From Plesiocystis pacifica SIR-1 (GTDB lineage: Bacteria; Myxococcota_A; Polyangia; Nannocystales; Nannocystaceae): DNA of 36,829 bases. Shown piece by piece: positions 22,955 through 31,437 of this stretch; position 1 is the first letter of the stretch, and the number at the start of each line of letters is the position of its first letter. The notes under the pieces are model-generated. The model did not search any database. It had not been told where the DNA came from and saw only the letters and a list, made by a program, of their open reading frames with translations. The position numbers were made by a program, and so were the translations under genes. The DNA is taken from contig NZ_ABCS01000093.1 in assembly GCF_000170895.1 (NCBI RefSeq), positions 1-36,829 of the forward strand, written 5' to 3'.

Positions 22955-23405
22955 GACGCGGCCAACCTAGGTCAGCGGGCCCACAATTTGGAGTCCAAAG
23001 TTTAGAACACTCACACTTGGGCAACCATGTTTTGCGAGCATACACACTGTTCTCGGAGTTTTTGAGGGAACTGTGAGCCGAAATACGTACATGTTGGGAA
23101 AAGAGCAACTTAGCACCACGTGTAGGTGAAAGTAGTCCAGGGTATGGCTACACAACTTGCAGTTGAGTGAACCCACAATGTGCGACGATGAGCGTTCAGA
23201 AATTTAGATGGGTCATTCGAGCGTGCGAGGTCCCCAGCGGAGATTTCAGGCTGTCGTCCGGTGATCAAAGCACCACCGATCTGCGATTGCTGGTCGGGCC
23301 GCGAAAGACGAGGATCTCGAGCGGGTCGCGGGACCGGCCGTGGAGGCCACGCACAGGCGAGGATGGCGCTTGATGAGCACGCCCGGCTCGGGGTAAGCCA
23401 GAGTC
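22955..23405. promoter_or_regulatory. AT-rich divergent intergenic region
   Basis: 451 bp between the divergent protease and FHA-ATPase genes. The part from about 22980 to 23230 is clearly lower in GC than anything else in the window. It holds two perfect 5-3-5 inverted repeats, TTTGG-AGT-CCAAA (22987-22999, 33 nt before the protease start) and CAACT-TGC-AGTTG (23153-23165), and a CACGTG. No ORF there looks real. Promoters for both genes are expected here. Confidence 0.6.
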
Positions 23406-25121
23406 GTGCTTTCCATCGTCGTCCACGAAAAAGGTGGCAAGACCCAGCGCTTCCCCTTCGAGGGCGACCAGTTCACCGTTGGGCGCGAGGAGGACAACCA
23501 GCTGCTCCTCGATCGGGCGAACGTGTCCAAGCATCACCTGCGCTTTCGCCGGGTTGCGGGGGCGGTGGAGGTCCTCGACCTCGAGAGCACCAACGGGACC
23601 TACGTCAACGGCCGGCGCATCGTGCAGCCCCGACGCATCCGCCGCTCCGATCGGATCTACGTCGGCGACTTCATCTTGATGCTCGAGGGCGACGACCCGT
23701 CGATCGCGCCCCGAGAGCGGGCCGAGATCGAGGTCGCGGGCAAGCGCCAGGCCGTCGCCGTGCCGCCCAATGACGCCGAGCCGGGCGAGCCCTTGCCCGG
23801 GCGCGAAGAGGACGACGGCGGGCTGATGACCTCTGCGCGCCGAGTCGCCGGGGCGGGGGTGGAGAGCGCGGTCCTCGACAAGATCGCCGGTCGGGTCATC
23901 CGCACGGCGCTGATCAACATTCGCGACCTCGATCCGCTCAACGCGGCGTCGATCTCGGACTCCGACCGCGAGCGGGCCGTGGCGCTGATCGACTCGATGA
24001 TCGCCGAGCTGCAGCGCAACGGGGAGATCGAGAAGGAGGTCGACGTCGAGCCGCTCAAGGGCCGGATCCGTCGCGAGCTCCTCGAGCTCGGGCCGCTGAC
24101 CGAGCTGATGCAAGACGACAGCGTGGCCGAGATTCAGGTCGTCGGGGGCGGCTCGATCCGCGTCGTCCGCGAGGGCGGCGGAGAGAACGCGCGGGCTGAG
24201 CTGGTCGCCCGTCGATTCTCGGGCGATCGGGCGCTGAGCCTGGCCTGTCGTCGTTTGGCGCGGCAGTGGGGCTTCCTCGTCGAGGGCGCGCAGATCCTCG
24301 AGGGCAAGGTCGCCGACGGCCTCTACATGTACGCCTTGCTGCCGCCGACGCAGGTCCAGAGCCCCGTGCTCAACCTGCGGCGGACGCGGACGGACGCCAA
24401 CAACCTCTCGGCCCTGGTCCAAGAGGGCGTGCTCAGCGAGGACATGCGCGAGGTGCTGCGGGCGGCGATCCGCGGGACGCGGCGCCTGCTCATCTCGGCC
24501 TCGGGCGGCGTCAACCTCGAGCGCTTCATGGGGGCGCTGTGCGGCGAGGTGCCCGACGATCTGCGCGTGGTCTGCATCTCCGACACGGGGCAGTTGGGCG
24601 CGAGCCAGCGCAGCTGGATCCAGGTCCGCCGCATCGCGGACCCCGCGGACACCGTGCACCTGTCCGACGCCCTCGGCGTGCTGCTGCGCGGCGGCGTCGA
24701 CCTGCTGGTGTCCCAGCGCACCCGCCACGAGGACGCGGCGGCGGTCATCGACGCGGTGTCCGGGGCGACCGCCGGGGCCGTGGTCTCGGTCTGGGGCATC
24801 GACTCGGCCCACGCGCTGAGCCGCCTCGCCGCCCTCAGCACGGTCGCCAGCGGCGCGATTCAGGCCCTGACCGTGGCCCTCGCGCGCTCTGTGGACTTGC
24901 TCGTGCGGATCACCGTGGGCGTCAACGGCGAGGCCATGCAGGTCATCGAGCTCGTCGAGCCGCGGGTCAAGGAGGGTGACCAGATCGTCCACATGCCCAT
25001 CTTCCGGGCCATGAAGGGGAGCGACGGCACGGAATTCCGCCCCACGGGGACCGTGCCCCACTTCATCACGCAGCTGGCCGAGCGCGGGATCACCGTGCCG
25101 ATGACCGTGTTCAAGCCCTGA
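23406..25121 (+). CDS. FHA domain fused to degenerate CpaF/TadA-type secretion ATPase
   Basis: 571 residues from GTG 23406; an in-frame TAA at 23394 excludes a longer form. FHA domain at residues 1 to about 98: FTVGREEDNQLLLDRANVSKHH, LESTNGTYVNG (GR, SxxH and NGT motifs kept), which binds phosphothreonine. A linker follows, then a CpaF/TadA-family fold (ELGPLTELMQDDSVAEIQVVG as in the N-terminal domain; LISASGGVNLERFMGALCGEVPDDLRVVCISDTGQL as the nucleotide loop and its strand). The Walker A GGTGSGKTT equivalent is ASGGVNLER (365-373), lacking Lys and Thr; the GExRG Walker-B/Glu equivalent is SQRTR; the conserved His box reads SVWGID. It is therefore probably inactive as an ATPase. No tad/pilus genes adjoin. 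Confidence 0.9.
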   Translation: MLSIVVHEKGGKTQRFPFEGDQFTVGREEDNQLLLDRANVSKHHLRFRRVAGAVEVLDLESTNGTYVNGRRIVQPRRIRRSDRIYVGDFILMLEGDDPSIAPRERAEIEVAGKRQAVAVPPNDAEPGEPLPGREEDDGGLMTSARRVAGAGVESAVLDKIAGRVIRTALINIRDLDPLNAASISDSDRERAVALIDSMIAELQRNGEIEKEVDVEPLKGRIRRELLELGPLTELMQDDSVAEIQVVGGGSIRVVREGGGENARAELVARRFSGDRALSLACRRLARQWGFLVEGAQILEGKVADGLYMYALLPPTQVQSPVLNLRRTRTDANNLSALVQEGVLSEDMREVLRAAIRGTRRLLISASGGVNLERFMGALCGEVPDDLRVVCISDTGQLGASQRSWIQVRRIADPADTVHLSDALGVLLRGGVDLLVSQRTRHEDAAAVIDAVSGATAGAVVSVWGIDSAHALSRLAALSTVASGAIQALTVALARSVDLLVRITVGVNGEAMQVIELVEPRVKEGDQIVHMPIFRAMKGSDGTEFRPTGTVPHFITQLAERGITVPMTVFKP

Positions 25122-25192
25122 TCGGGCTGGACCCGCGCGCCCGAGCTTTTCCCCGGCGGCGCAAAGCGCTATGACCCCGGCGGATCATCGCC

Positions 25193-26302
25193 GTGGGACG
25201 CAAGCGCAACCGTAGCCTCGAAGCCCTCCTGGACCGCATCGAAGATCGGCTCGTCGACGCGCCGATCGGTCTGCACCAGGTGGGCGGCCCGGCGCCGGCT
25301 GAGGCCGTGGCCGCGCTGCTCGCCAGCGGCGAGGGCATGTCCGAACAGGCCGTGGCCTTGTGGCGGCGCTGGGACGGACTCGATCTCGGCAACGGGGAGG
25401 CGCGGATCCTGGCCTGCGCCGAGCTCGAGGCCGCGCAGGCCCGGGCGGACGGCGAGGGGATCTTGCAAGCCGGCGACGTCGTCATCGGGGAGATCGGACG
25501 CATCCTCTTGGTGGTCCCGGCCGATCCCTGGGAAGAGGGCGCCGAGGTGGTCATGGTCGAGGACGACGGCGAGCGCTCGCCCTACGCCTCGTCCGTGGCC
25601 AAGCTGGCCCTGGCCCTCGTCGCCGAGATGGCGCTGCTCTACGACGACGAGGGCGAGTATCGCGAGGGCCTGTTCGAAGAGCACGGCGCGCTCAACCAGC
25701 GGAGCGAGCGGAGGCTGCTGCGGCGGCGCCTCGACTTCGACGAGGACGCGCCCTTTCCCCGCTTTCGCCTCGGCCAGCTGCTGCGCCGCGCCCGGGAGTT
25801 CCGCGCCGCGCGGTCGGAGCTGCGCCGGGTGCTGCACTGCGCCCCCAGCTTTGCCTGGGCCCACTGGGAGCTCGGCCGGGCGTGCCTGGCCATGGTCGAG
25901 GCCGAAGACGAGGCGGGCTGTCGAGACGCGCGCGAGCGCGAGGGAGTGCGCGGCGAGGCCTCCGAAGCCTTCGCCACGGCGGCCGAGCACGCTGGCGATC
26001 CGCACCTGGCCGCGCTGTTCTTGGCCTGGCAAGCGCGCAGCTGCGATCCGAGCGTGGACGCGGGCAAGCTCGGCGAGCAGGCCCGGGTGCGCCTCGCGGC
26101 CCAGGTGCTCGAGCGGGATCCGGGCTTTGTCGCCGCGCGGGAGCAGGGCCTGCGCGAGGCCATCGAGCACGAGGATCGCCACCGGGCCCAGGAGCTGCTC
26201 GAGCTCGGGCTGAGCGTCGAGCCGCGGCACCTCGGCCTGCTCGGGTTGCGGTCCGCCGTCGAGTCGCTGCCCTGGACCTTCGACGAAGACGACGACGCCT
26301 AG
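25193..26302 (+). CDS. TPR-like protein with a SMI1/KNR4-resembling N-terminus
   Basis: 369 residues from GTG 25193, 71 bp after the FHA-ATPase and probably in the same transcript. Cytosolic: no signal or membrane helix. Residues about 45-165 (QAVALWRRWDGLDLGNGEARIL, VVIGEIGRILLVVPAD, VVMVEDDGER) weakly resemble the SMI1/KNR4 (SUKH) fold, which often appears in immunity or signalling proteins. From about 180, helical pairs typical of TPR follow (RLGQLLRRAREFRAARSELR, AHWELGRACLAMVEAED, FATAAEHAGDP, ALFLAWQARSCDPS). The acidic C-terminus (FDEDDDA) is short. The SUKH link is tentative; TPR-like is safer. Convergent overlap of 4 bp with the next gene. Confidence 0.72.
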   Translation: MGRKRNRSLEALLDRIEDRLVDAPIGLHQVGGPAPAEAVAALLASGEGMSEQAVALWRRWDGLDLGNGEARILACAELEAAQARADGEGILQAGDVVIGEIGRILLVVPADPWEEGAEVVMVEDDGERSPYASSVAKLALALVAEMALLYDDEGEYREGLFEEHGALNQRSERRLLRRRLDFDEDAPFPRFRLGQLLRRAREFRAARSELRRVLHCAPSFAWAHWELGRACLAMVEAEDEAGCRDAREREGVRGEASEAFATAAEHAGDPHLAALFLAWQARSCDPSVDAGKLGEQARVRLAAQVLERDPGFVAAREQGLREAIEHEDRHRAQELLELGLSVEPRHLGLLGLRSAVESLPWTFDEDDDA

Positions 26303-28212
26303 TCGGGCGTGTCGCTGTCGCTTTCGGGGGCGGCCTCAGCCTCGGTCGAGGTATCGGCGTCGTCCGGAGAAGCGGCGTCGTCCGGAGCAGCGGCGTCGTC
26401 TGGAGCAGCGGCGTCGTCTGGAACAGCGGCGTCTTCGGGTTGCTCTGCGGCTGCATCCGCAGACGCGTCGCCGTCTTCGCCCGGGGTCGGCTCGGGCGCC
26501 GGCTCGGGCTCGGGCGCCGGCTCGGGCTCCGGATCAGGTGCGGGCGTGGTGAGGGCGTCCCCAGACACGACCTGCTCGAGGACCACGGGCGGGCCGTCGC
26601 GCTCGGCGGTCAACACCAGGACCACGCGCTCGCCCTCGACCAGCTCGGGCTGGGCGAAGGGCAGGCGCTGCTCTGAGGGCTCGGCGCCTTCGGGGGTGTC
26701 GGTGAGCGGCAAGCTGGCGAGCTCGCGCCGCTCCCCGCCGCCGGTCTCGACGAGCACGTGCACGGTGGCCCCGCGCCAGGTCGGCGGCAAGGTCAGGGCG
26801 ACGCCGTCGGCGGACACGCGCGCCTCGGGGAAGGCCGGCCACAGCAGGTCGAGGATCGAGCGGGTGACCTCGACGGCCGCGGGCAGCAAGAGCGCGCTCT
26901 GATCGCGGTAGCAGGTCTCGTCGAGGTAGGGGCGCACGCGGCCCTCGAGGTCCAGGTCGAAGGCCGCGAGGGCCCGGCCGGTGGGGCTGAGCAGGTAGCC
27001 GCGCTGGGCGGGCCAGGGCGACAAGATGGCCCCGTCGACCTCGACCGGGTCGAGGCCGTGGTCGTCGCCGAGCAGGGCCTGGGCGGCCTCGGAGGCGCTG
27101 AGGTTGTCGTCGAGGTAGGCCGGCGCGGGCAGGCTGGTCTCGGACAAGAAGTGCCCGCGGGCGAGGCTGGCGACGCCGGTCGGCCCGAGCAGGTGGCCCG
27201 CGAGGGTGGCGCTGATCGGCACCCCGGAGGGGAAGCCACCGGCCGCGCTCGAGCTGTCCTCGCCGGCCTCCGCGGCCGTGGGCGCGCCCGAGAGCAGGGT
27301 CGAGGCGGTCGGCAGGGCGCTGCGCCCATACTCGACCCGGGCGAACTCTTGCAGGGGCAGGCCGCGGTCGCCGGGGGCAGGGGACAGGGGCGCGAAGAAG
27401 GCGGTCGCGTCTCCGCGGGCGTGGGCCGGGACCGAGAGATCCTGGACGACGTGGAGCAGGGCGCCGACGCCCATGAGCGCGAGGGCGAGGTGGTGCTCGC
27501 GCTCGGCCAGGGTGGGGGCGAGGCTCGCCGCGCGCAGGTGCTCGAAGGTCCGCGGGGGCGCGAGCAGGTCGGCGTCGTCCTCGAGCCAGGCCATGGCCGA
27601 GGGCGAGCTGCCGTCGAAGTTGGTCCGCGTCGCGACGCCGGCCCGCGGCTCGCCGTTGGACCGGGCCGAGCGGGCGCGGAGCACCGTCGCCGACAGCTCC
27701 TGGTCCGACCAGCTCGCGGACTCGGGCTGCTGGCGATCGAGGAAGTGGTGGGTGTGGCGCGCGGGCGGGGAGACCTCGGCGACCATGCCCAGGCGCAGCC
27801 AGCCGAGGGCCGAGAGCTGCCACAGGTCCCGGTCGACGCAAAACAGCTGGGTGTCCGCGGGGGCGTCGGCGCGCGGGCAGGCCCCGGGACCGCCCAGCGG
27901 CGCCGCGCCGACGTCCGCGTGGCCGCGGGCGATGGCCAGCCGAACCAGGCGCAGCTCGTCCTCGTCGAGGCGCTGGGGATCGAGGCGCAAGCTGGTGAAC
28001 AGGCCGCGCTCGAGCTCGCTCGCGTCCATCCAGCGCAGGTGCATGGTGCTGCGGGTGATCGCGGCCTCGAGCAGACCCTGGTGGGTGGTCGAGGGGTCCC
28101 AGGCCTGGGCTGTGTTCGCGGGGGCGAGGCCGAGGGCGGCCCCGCTCACGCCGAGGGTGAGCGCGAGGCTCACGGCGAGGGGCCGACGGCGGCGGCGGAG
28201 TCGATGCGTCAT
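26299..28212 (-). CDS. Exported zinc phospholipase C-like protein with Trp1 and acidic repeat tail
   Basis: 637 residues from ATG 28212. Signal peptide ending NTAQA, so the mature protein begins with Trp38 (WDPSTTHQ), as in the zinc phospholipase C/P1 nuclease fold, where Trp1 ligates zinc. Further matching motifs: THQGLLEAAI, RHTHHFLD, and HVVQDLSVPAHARGD, which keeps the H-x3-D-x5-H ligand spacing of Bacillus PLC. The final His-x3-Glu pair is less clear (LPLQEFARVEYG), so activity is uncertain. The C-terminal third is Pro/Glu and then (AAPDDA)n. The same frame continues open upstream to 30360 as far as stops go, but an internal signal peptide marks the true start. Secreted or periplasmic lipid- or nucleotide-cleaving enzyme is inferred. 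Confidence 0.85.
   Translation of the reverse strand: MTHRLRRRRRPLAVSLALTLGVSGAALGLAPANTAQAWDPSTTHQGLLEAAITRSTMHLRWMDASELERGLFTSLRLDPQRLDEDELRLVRLAIARGHADVGAAPLGGPGACPRADAPADTQLFCVDRDLWQLSALGWLRLGMVAEVSPPARHTHHFLDRQQPESASWSDQELSATVLRARSARSNGEPRAGVATRTNFDGSSPSAMAWLEDDADLLAPPRTFEHLRAASLAPTLAEREHHLALALMGVGALLHVVQDLSVPAHARGDATAFFAPLSPAPGDRGLPLQEFARVEYGRSALPTASTLLSGAPTAAEAGEDSSSAAGGFPSGVPISATLAGHLLGPTGVASLARGHFLSETSLPAPAYLDDNLSASEAAQALLGDDHGLDPVEVDGAILSPWPAQRGYLLSPTGRALAAFDLDLEGRVRPYLDETCYRDQSALLLPAAVEVTRSILDLLWPAFPEARVSADGVALTLPPTWRGATVHVLVETGGGERRELASLPLTDTPEGAEPSEQRLPFAQPELVEGERVVLVLTAERDGPPVVLEQVVSGDALTTPAPDPEPEPAPEPEPAPEPTPGEDGDASADAAAEQPEDAAVPDDAAAPDDAAAPDDAASPDDADTSTEAEAAPESDSDTPD
26365..26440 (-). 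repeat. 18-bp tandem repeat coding (AAPDDA)n
   Basis: Four consecutive units coding PDDAAA/PDDAAS (minus strand), with unit-to-unit base changes only at third positions or conservative sites. Located in the acidic tail of the phospholipase-like protein. Confidence 0.8.
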
Positions 28213-29508
28213 GGCGTGGGCTCCTCGTCGGTTTCGCTCGCGTCCGCTTCCGGTTCCGAGTCCGAGTCGGTCGCGTGCGCGTCGCTGCTTTCGGCGGGGT
28301 CGGTCTCCGCCTCGATCAGGTTCGCCCGACTCGCCAGGTTCGCCCGACTCGGCATCGGCGGGCTCTCTCTCGCTCGCCTCGGCGACCGCGGGCAGACGCT
28401 CGAGCTTGTCGAGGCGCCCGCTGATGTACTTGGCCAGGATGATCGCCGTCTCCACGTCGATGCACTGCGCGGGGCCGCAGCTGACCAGCACGCCGGTCTC
28501 GGTCTCGCGGTCGACGAAGCCGACGCCGCGAAATTGCGTGCCGGGCTCCTCGTAGACCCAGGTCTCCGGGGTGACCTCGGCGCTCGGCTCCACGGGCAGG
28601 TTGTCCTTGAAGATCTGGACGACGGGATCGAGGCCGCCGGGCGGCTCGTGCCACACGCGGAAGGAGAAGTCGTACTCCTGCTCGAGGCCCTCGGCCCGGT
28701 AGAGCACGCCGTGATAGAAGTGGCTGCGCGGGAAGTCGCCGAGGTCCTCGACGACGAACTCGCCGTCAAAGCCGGTGCGCATGGCGACGTCCTCGGGGAG
28801 CATGACCTCGGTGGCCTCGAGCCACAGGTCTTCGAGGCTCGACGGGGCCTCGCCGCCCTCTTGGCCGCCGCCTTCGGGCTGGAGGCCCGCGCTCTCGCCC
28901 GTGCTCCCGCCGAGGGCCCGGTAGAGATCGAGGTTGGCGTCGCGCTCCTCCCAGCCGGCGACCCGGCGGACCTCCCGGGGCGGCGCGAGGAAGAGCAGGT
29001 GGTCGGCGTGGGAGTCCCGCTCGCGCCACTTGTCCATGACGATGCGGTTGTGTCGGCCGGTGAAGTCCCGGCGCGCGCCCCCGAGCATCAGCGACTCGGA
29101 GCGGTAGCTGGCGTAGCCGCGCTTGTAGACCACGAGGTGGAAGGACACGAGGCGCACGGTGGTGCCGCGGACCCGCGTCGGCGCTCGCCGGATGCGGTAG
29201 CGCCCGGCGGAGTCGGTCTGGACCGACACGGACTCCGAGCCGTGCGGCCCGATGAAGCCGTCGCCCCGATCGTAGGACCACACCCCGACGACGACGGCGT
29301 CCTGGATCGGCTCGCCCGTGGTCGAGTCGACGATCTGCCCGTCGAAGGGACCGAGCAAGCTGGTGTCGGTGACCTGCGTCCGGGCGCCCTCGAAGGGGGC
29401 AGGGCGCACGATGGGGGCGCAGCCGAGCGAGCCTGGGGCGAGGCCGAGCAGGGCGACCGTGACCGCCCAGGGGGCGAGGCGCGAGGGGTGCTGCGGGCGT
29501 GAAGTCAT
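28209..29508 (-). CDS. Lipoprotein with carboxypeptidase-regulatory-like domain; apparent frameshift near the 3' end
   Basis: Start ATG 29508; lipobox SLGC (Cys30). Residues about 45-130 show the carboxypeptidase-regulatory/Ig-like beta-sandwich pattern (GPFDGQIVDSTTGEPIQDAVV, AGRYRIRR). Later strands include YHGVLYRAEGLEQEYDFSFRVW and FVDRETETGVLVSCG. In its own frame the sequence runs past residue 375 without a stop and would read through into the phospholipase gene with an Arg-rich junction. A one-base shift within 28310-28375 instead gives a sensible acidic ending (ETDPAESSDAHATDSD...EEPTP) and a TGA overlapping the next ATG (ATGA). I infer an indel, most likely in a repeated GAGTCGGGCGAACCTG tract. 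A true fusion protein is the less likely alternative. Confidence 0.72.
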
Positions 29509-29850
29509 CCGGGGCCGAGAAGGGGGGCTCCGCGGTCTATCCCAGCCTGGGGGGCCTTTCAAGGTCGAGGGCGCGAGCTGGAGGCAGGCCTGGAGCCGGC
29601 GTGAGGTGTCCCGAGTCGCCCCGTGTCGCGGGGCCTGGGGTGGGAGCGGGATCTCTCCGCCGCGTCCCAACGCATGGCGGTGACCGGGCTGACGCCGATC
29701 CCGGGAGTTTTCCGCCCCTCTTCGCGCGTGTGCGTCGAGGTGTGTCTTTGATTGACGGGCCCGAGACCGACCGATAGTCTGGGCAGACTGGGAACGCGGT
29801 CCACGTGGGGCCGCGGGGCCTTCGAGGCCCGCACGCGGAGCCCGGTCTTC
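29509..29850. other. Gene-free divergent promoter region
   Basis: 342 bp between the divergent lipoprotein and zinc-ribbon/FHA genes. It contains a candidate promoter (29752-29780); no other motif and no credible gene was seen. Confidence 0.6.
29752..29780 (+). promoter_or_regulatory. Candidate sigma-70-type promoter for the zinc-ribbon/FHA-PP2C operon
   Basis: TTGACG (29752-29757) and TAGTCT (29775-29780) with 17-bp spacing, leaving about a 65-nt leader to the ATG at 29851. The -35 box is strong, the -10 weak. Confidence 0.4.
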
Positions 29851-31437
29851 ATGCCTGACACCACCCCTTGCCCCGCCTGCGGCACCGAGAATCCATCCGA
29901 CGCAGGCCGGTGTCAGGTCTGTGATTACGATCTGCGCGTGCAGCAGCAAAGTCCGCCCAAGGCGGGCCTTCTCAAGTGTGCGCGCTGCGGATCCCAGGTG
30001 ACGAGCTCGGCGCCCTTTTGCCAAGTCTGCGGGCTGCGCTTCTCGGAGCGCTTGCCCCGGCCGGCCACGGGCTCGCTCAACGTGCGCGCCATCTTTGGCC
30101 CCGACGCCTACGGTGACGACGCGCCCGTTCGCCAGCCCCTGCGCGAACACACCGAGCTCGCGCCGAGCGCGAGGCAAGACAACGGACCAGGCGGCGCGCG
30201 GAGCATCGGCGTCGCGCAGCGCTTCGAAGCTCCGGCGGCGCCGATGCGTCGGCGGGCGCCTCGACCTCAACGCACGCCGCTGGGCACCCCCGCTCCGGGG
30301 CCCCAGACCGGCGGGGTCCCGACCTCGCGGCCCAACCGCACGGGCCCAAACCCGGTCCAAAAGCCTTCGCCGCCGCCGCCGACGAGCGGCCTGCAGGGCA
30401 GCGGCGCCCCGAGCTCGTCCCCAAACCCCGACTCGCAGCCGCGGACCCGCCGGCGCAGCGCTCCGCGTCCCCGGCCCAACTACGCGGGCTTCGACGCGGG
30501 CGACTCGGGCACGAGCCCCGCGCTCCCCGTCGGGGGTCTCCAGGAGCCGAGCTACACCTCACCGCCGCCCTCGCCGGGTGACTCCTTTTCGGGCACGCCG
30601 CGGCCGCGCGGGCGGCACTCGGCGCACCCCGAGCCCGCGGCCGAGGGTCTCGGAGCCGGACCCTTCAGCACGCACTCGAGCTACTCGGGCCAGGTCGGCA
30701 CGGACTTCCCCGTGTCCCACGAGAGCCCGAGCCCGAGCTCGGGCCCGAGCGCGGAGGCGCCGGCGTGGGGGCAGCCCCGGGCGCAGGCTCAAAGTCGCCT
30801 GGTCCTCGTCGGCCGCGACGGCCTCGAAGGCGAGAGCTTCCCGATCCCCCCCCACGGCGTCGAGATCGGTCGCCAGGGCGGCATCGCCTTCCCCAGCGAT
30901 CCCTTCGTCTCGCCCCGCCACGCGCACCTGAGCCTGGTCGAGGGCGGCGTGCACCTCACGGATCTGGGCTCGCGCAACGGCGTCTACGTGCGCCTGACCG
31001 AGCCCGCGCCGGTCTACCCCGGAGACCTCTTCCTCCTCGGCAACCAGCTCCTGCGCCTCGATCGTCTCGATCAGAGCTGGGCCGAGACGCCCCTCGACAA
31101 CTACGAGGTCCGCGGCTTTGGCTCGCCGGTCAAGCCGCCCTGGGCGGTGCTCGTGCGGATCTGCGTCGGGGAGATCGTCGACGATCGCTACCACCTGCGC
31201 GGCAACGAGATGATCATCGGGCGCGAAGACGGCGAGATCGTGTTCCCCTCGGACGCCTTCTTGAGCCGCCAGCACGCCCGGGTGCGCATGGCCGTCCACG
31301 ATCAATCCATGACCGTCATGCTCGAAGACCTCGGCTCGGCCAACGGCACCTACCTGCGAACCCGCGGCCCGGCCACCGTGCCCTTCGGCGGGATGTTCCG
31401 CGTCGGCGATCAGATCTTCAGGGTGAGGAACGACTAG
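29851..31437 (+). CDS. Double-zinc-ribbon, double-FHA adaptor protein
   Basis: 528 residues from ATG 29851, preceded by CGGAG. Two zinc ribbons: C7PAC10...C21QVC24 and C43ARC46...C57QVC60. A long Pro/Ser/Arg-rich disordered linker covers about residues 80-310. FHA1 (about 314-405) has VEIGRQGG, SPRHAHLSL and GSRNGVYVR; FHA2 (about 430-528) has MIIGREDGEIVFPSDAFLSRQHARV and LEDLGSANGTYLR. Both keep the GR, SxxH and NG core that binds phosphothreonine. There is no membrane helix. The stop overlaps the start of the PP2C gene by one base (TAGTG), so the two are translationally coupled: a phosphothreonine reader with the phosphatase that can erase its marks. Confidence 0.92.
   Translation: MPDTTPCPACGTENPSDAGRCQVCDYDLRVQQQSPPKAGLLKCARCGSQVTSSAPFCQVCGLRFSERLPRPATGSLNVRAIFGPDAYGDDAPVRQPLREHTELAPSARQDNGPGGARSIGVAQRFEAPAAPMRRRAPRPQRTPLGTPAPGPQTGGVPTSRPNRTGPNPVQKPSPPPPTSGLQGSGAPSSSPNPDSQPRTRRRSAPRPRPNYAGFDAGDSGTSPALPVGGLQEPSYTSPPPSPGDSFSGTPRPRGRHSAHPEPAAEGLGAGPFSTHSSYSGQVGTDFPVSHESPSPSSGPSAEAPAWGQPRAQAQSRLVLVGRDGLEGESFPIPPHGVEIGRQGGIAFPSDPFVSPRHAHLSLVEGGVHLTDLGSRNGVYVRLTEPAPVYPGDLFLLGNQLLRLDRLDQSWAETPLDNYEVRGFGSPVKPPWAVLVRICVGEIVDDRYHLRGNEMIIGREDGEIVFPSDAFLSRQHARVRMAVHDQSMTVMLEDLGSANGTYLRTRGPATVPFGGMFRVGDQIFRVRND

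Noticed and set aside
29499..29777. Small plus-strand ORF in the divergent spacer
   Set aside because: Overlaps the candidate promoter, has no domain and weak coding character.
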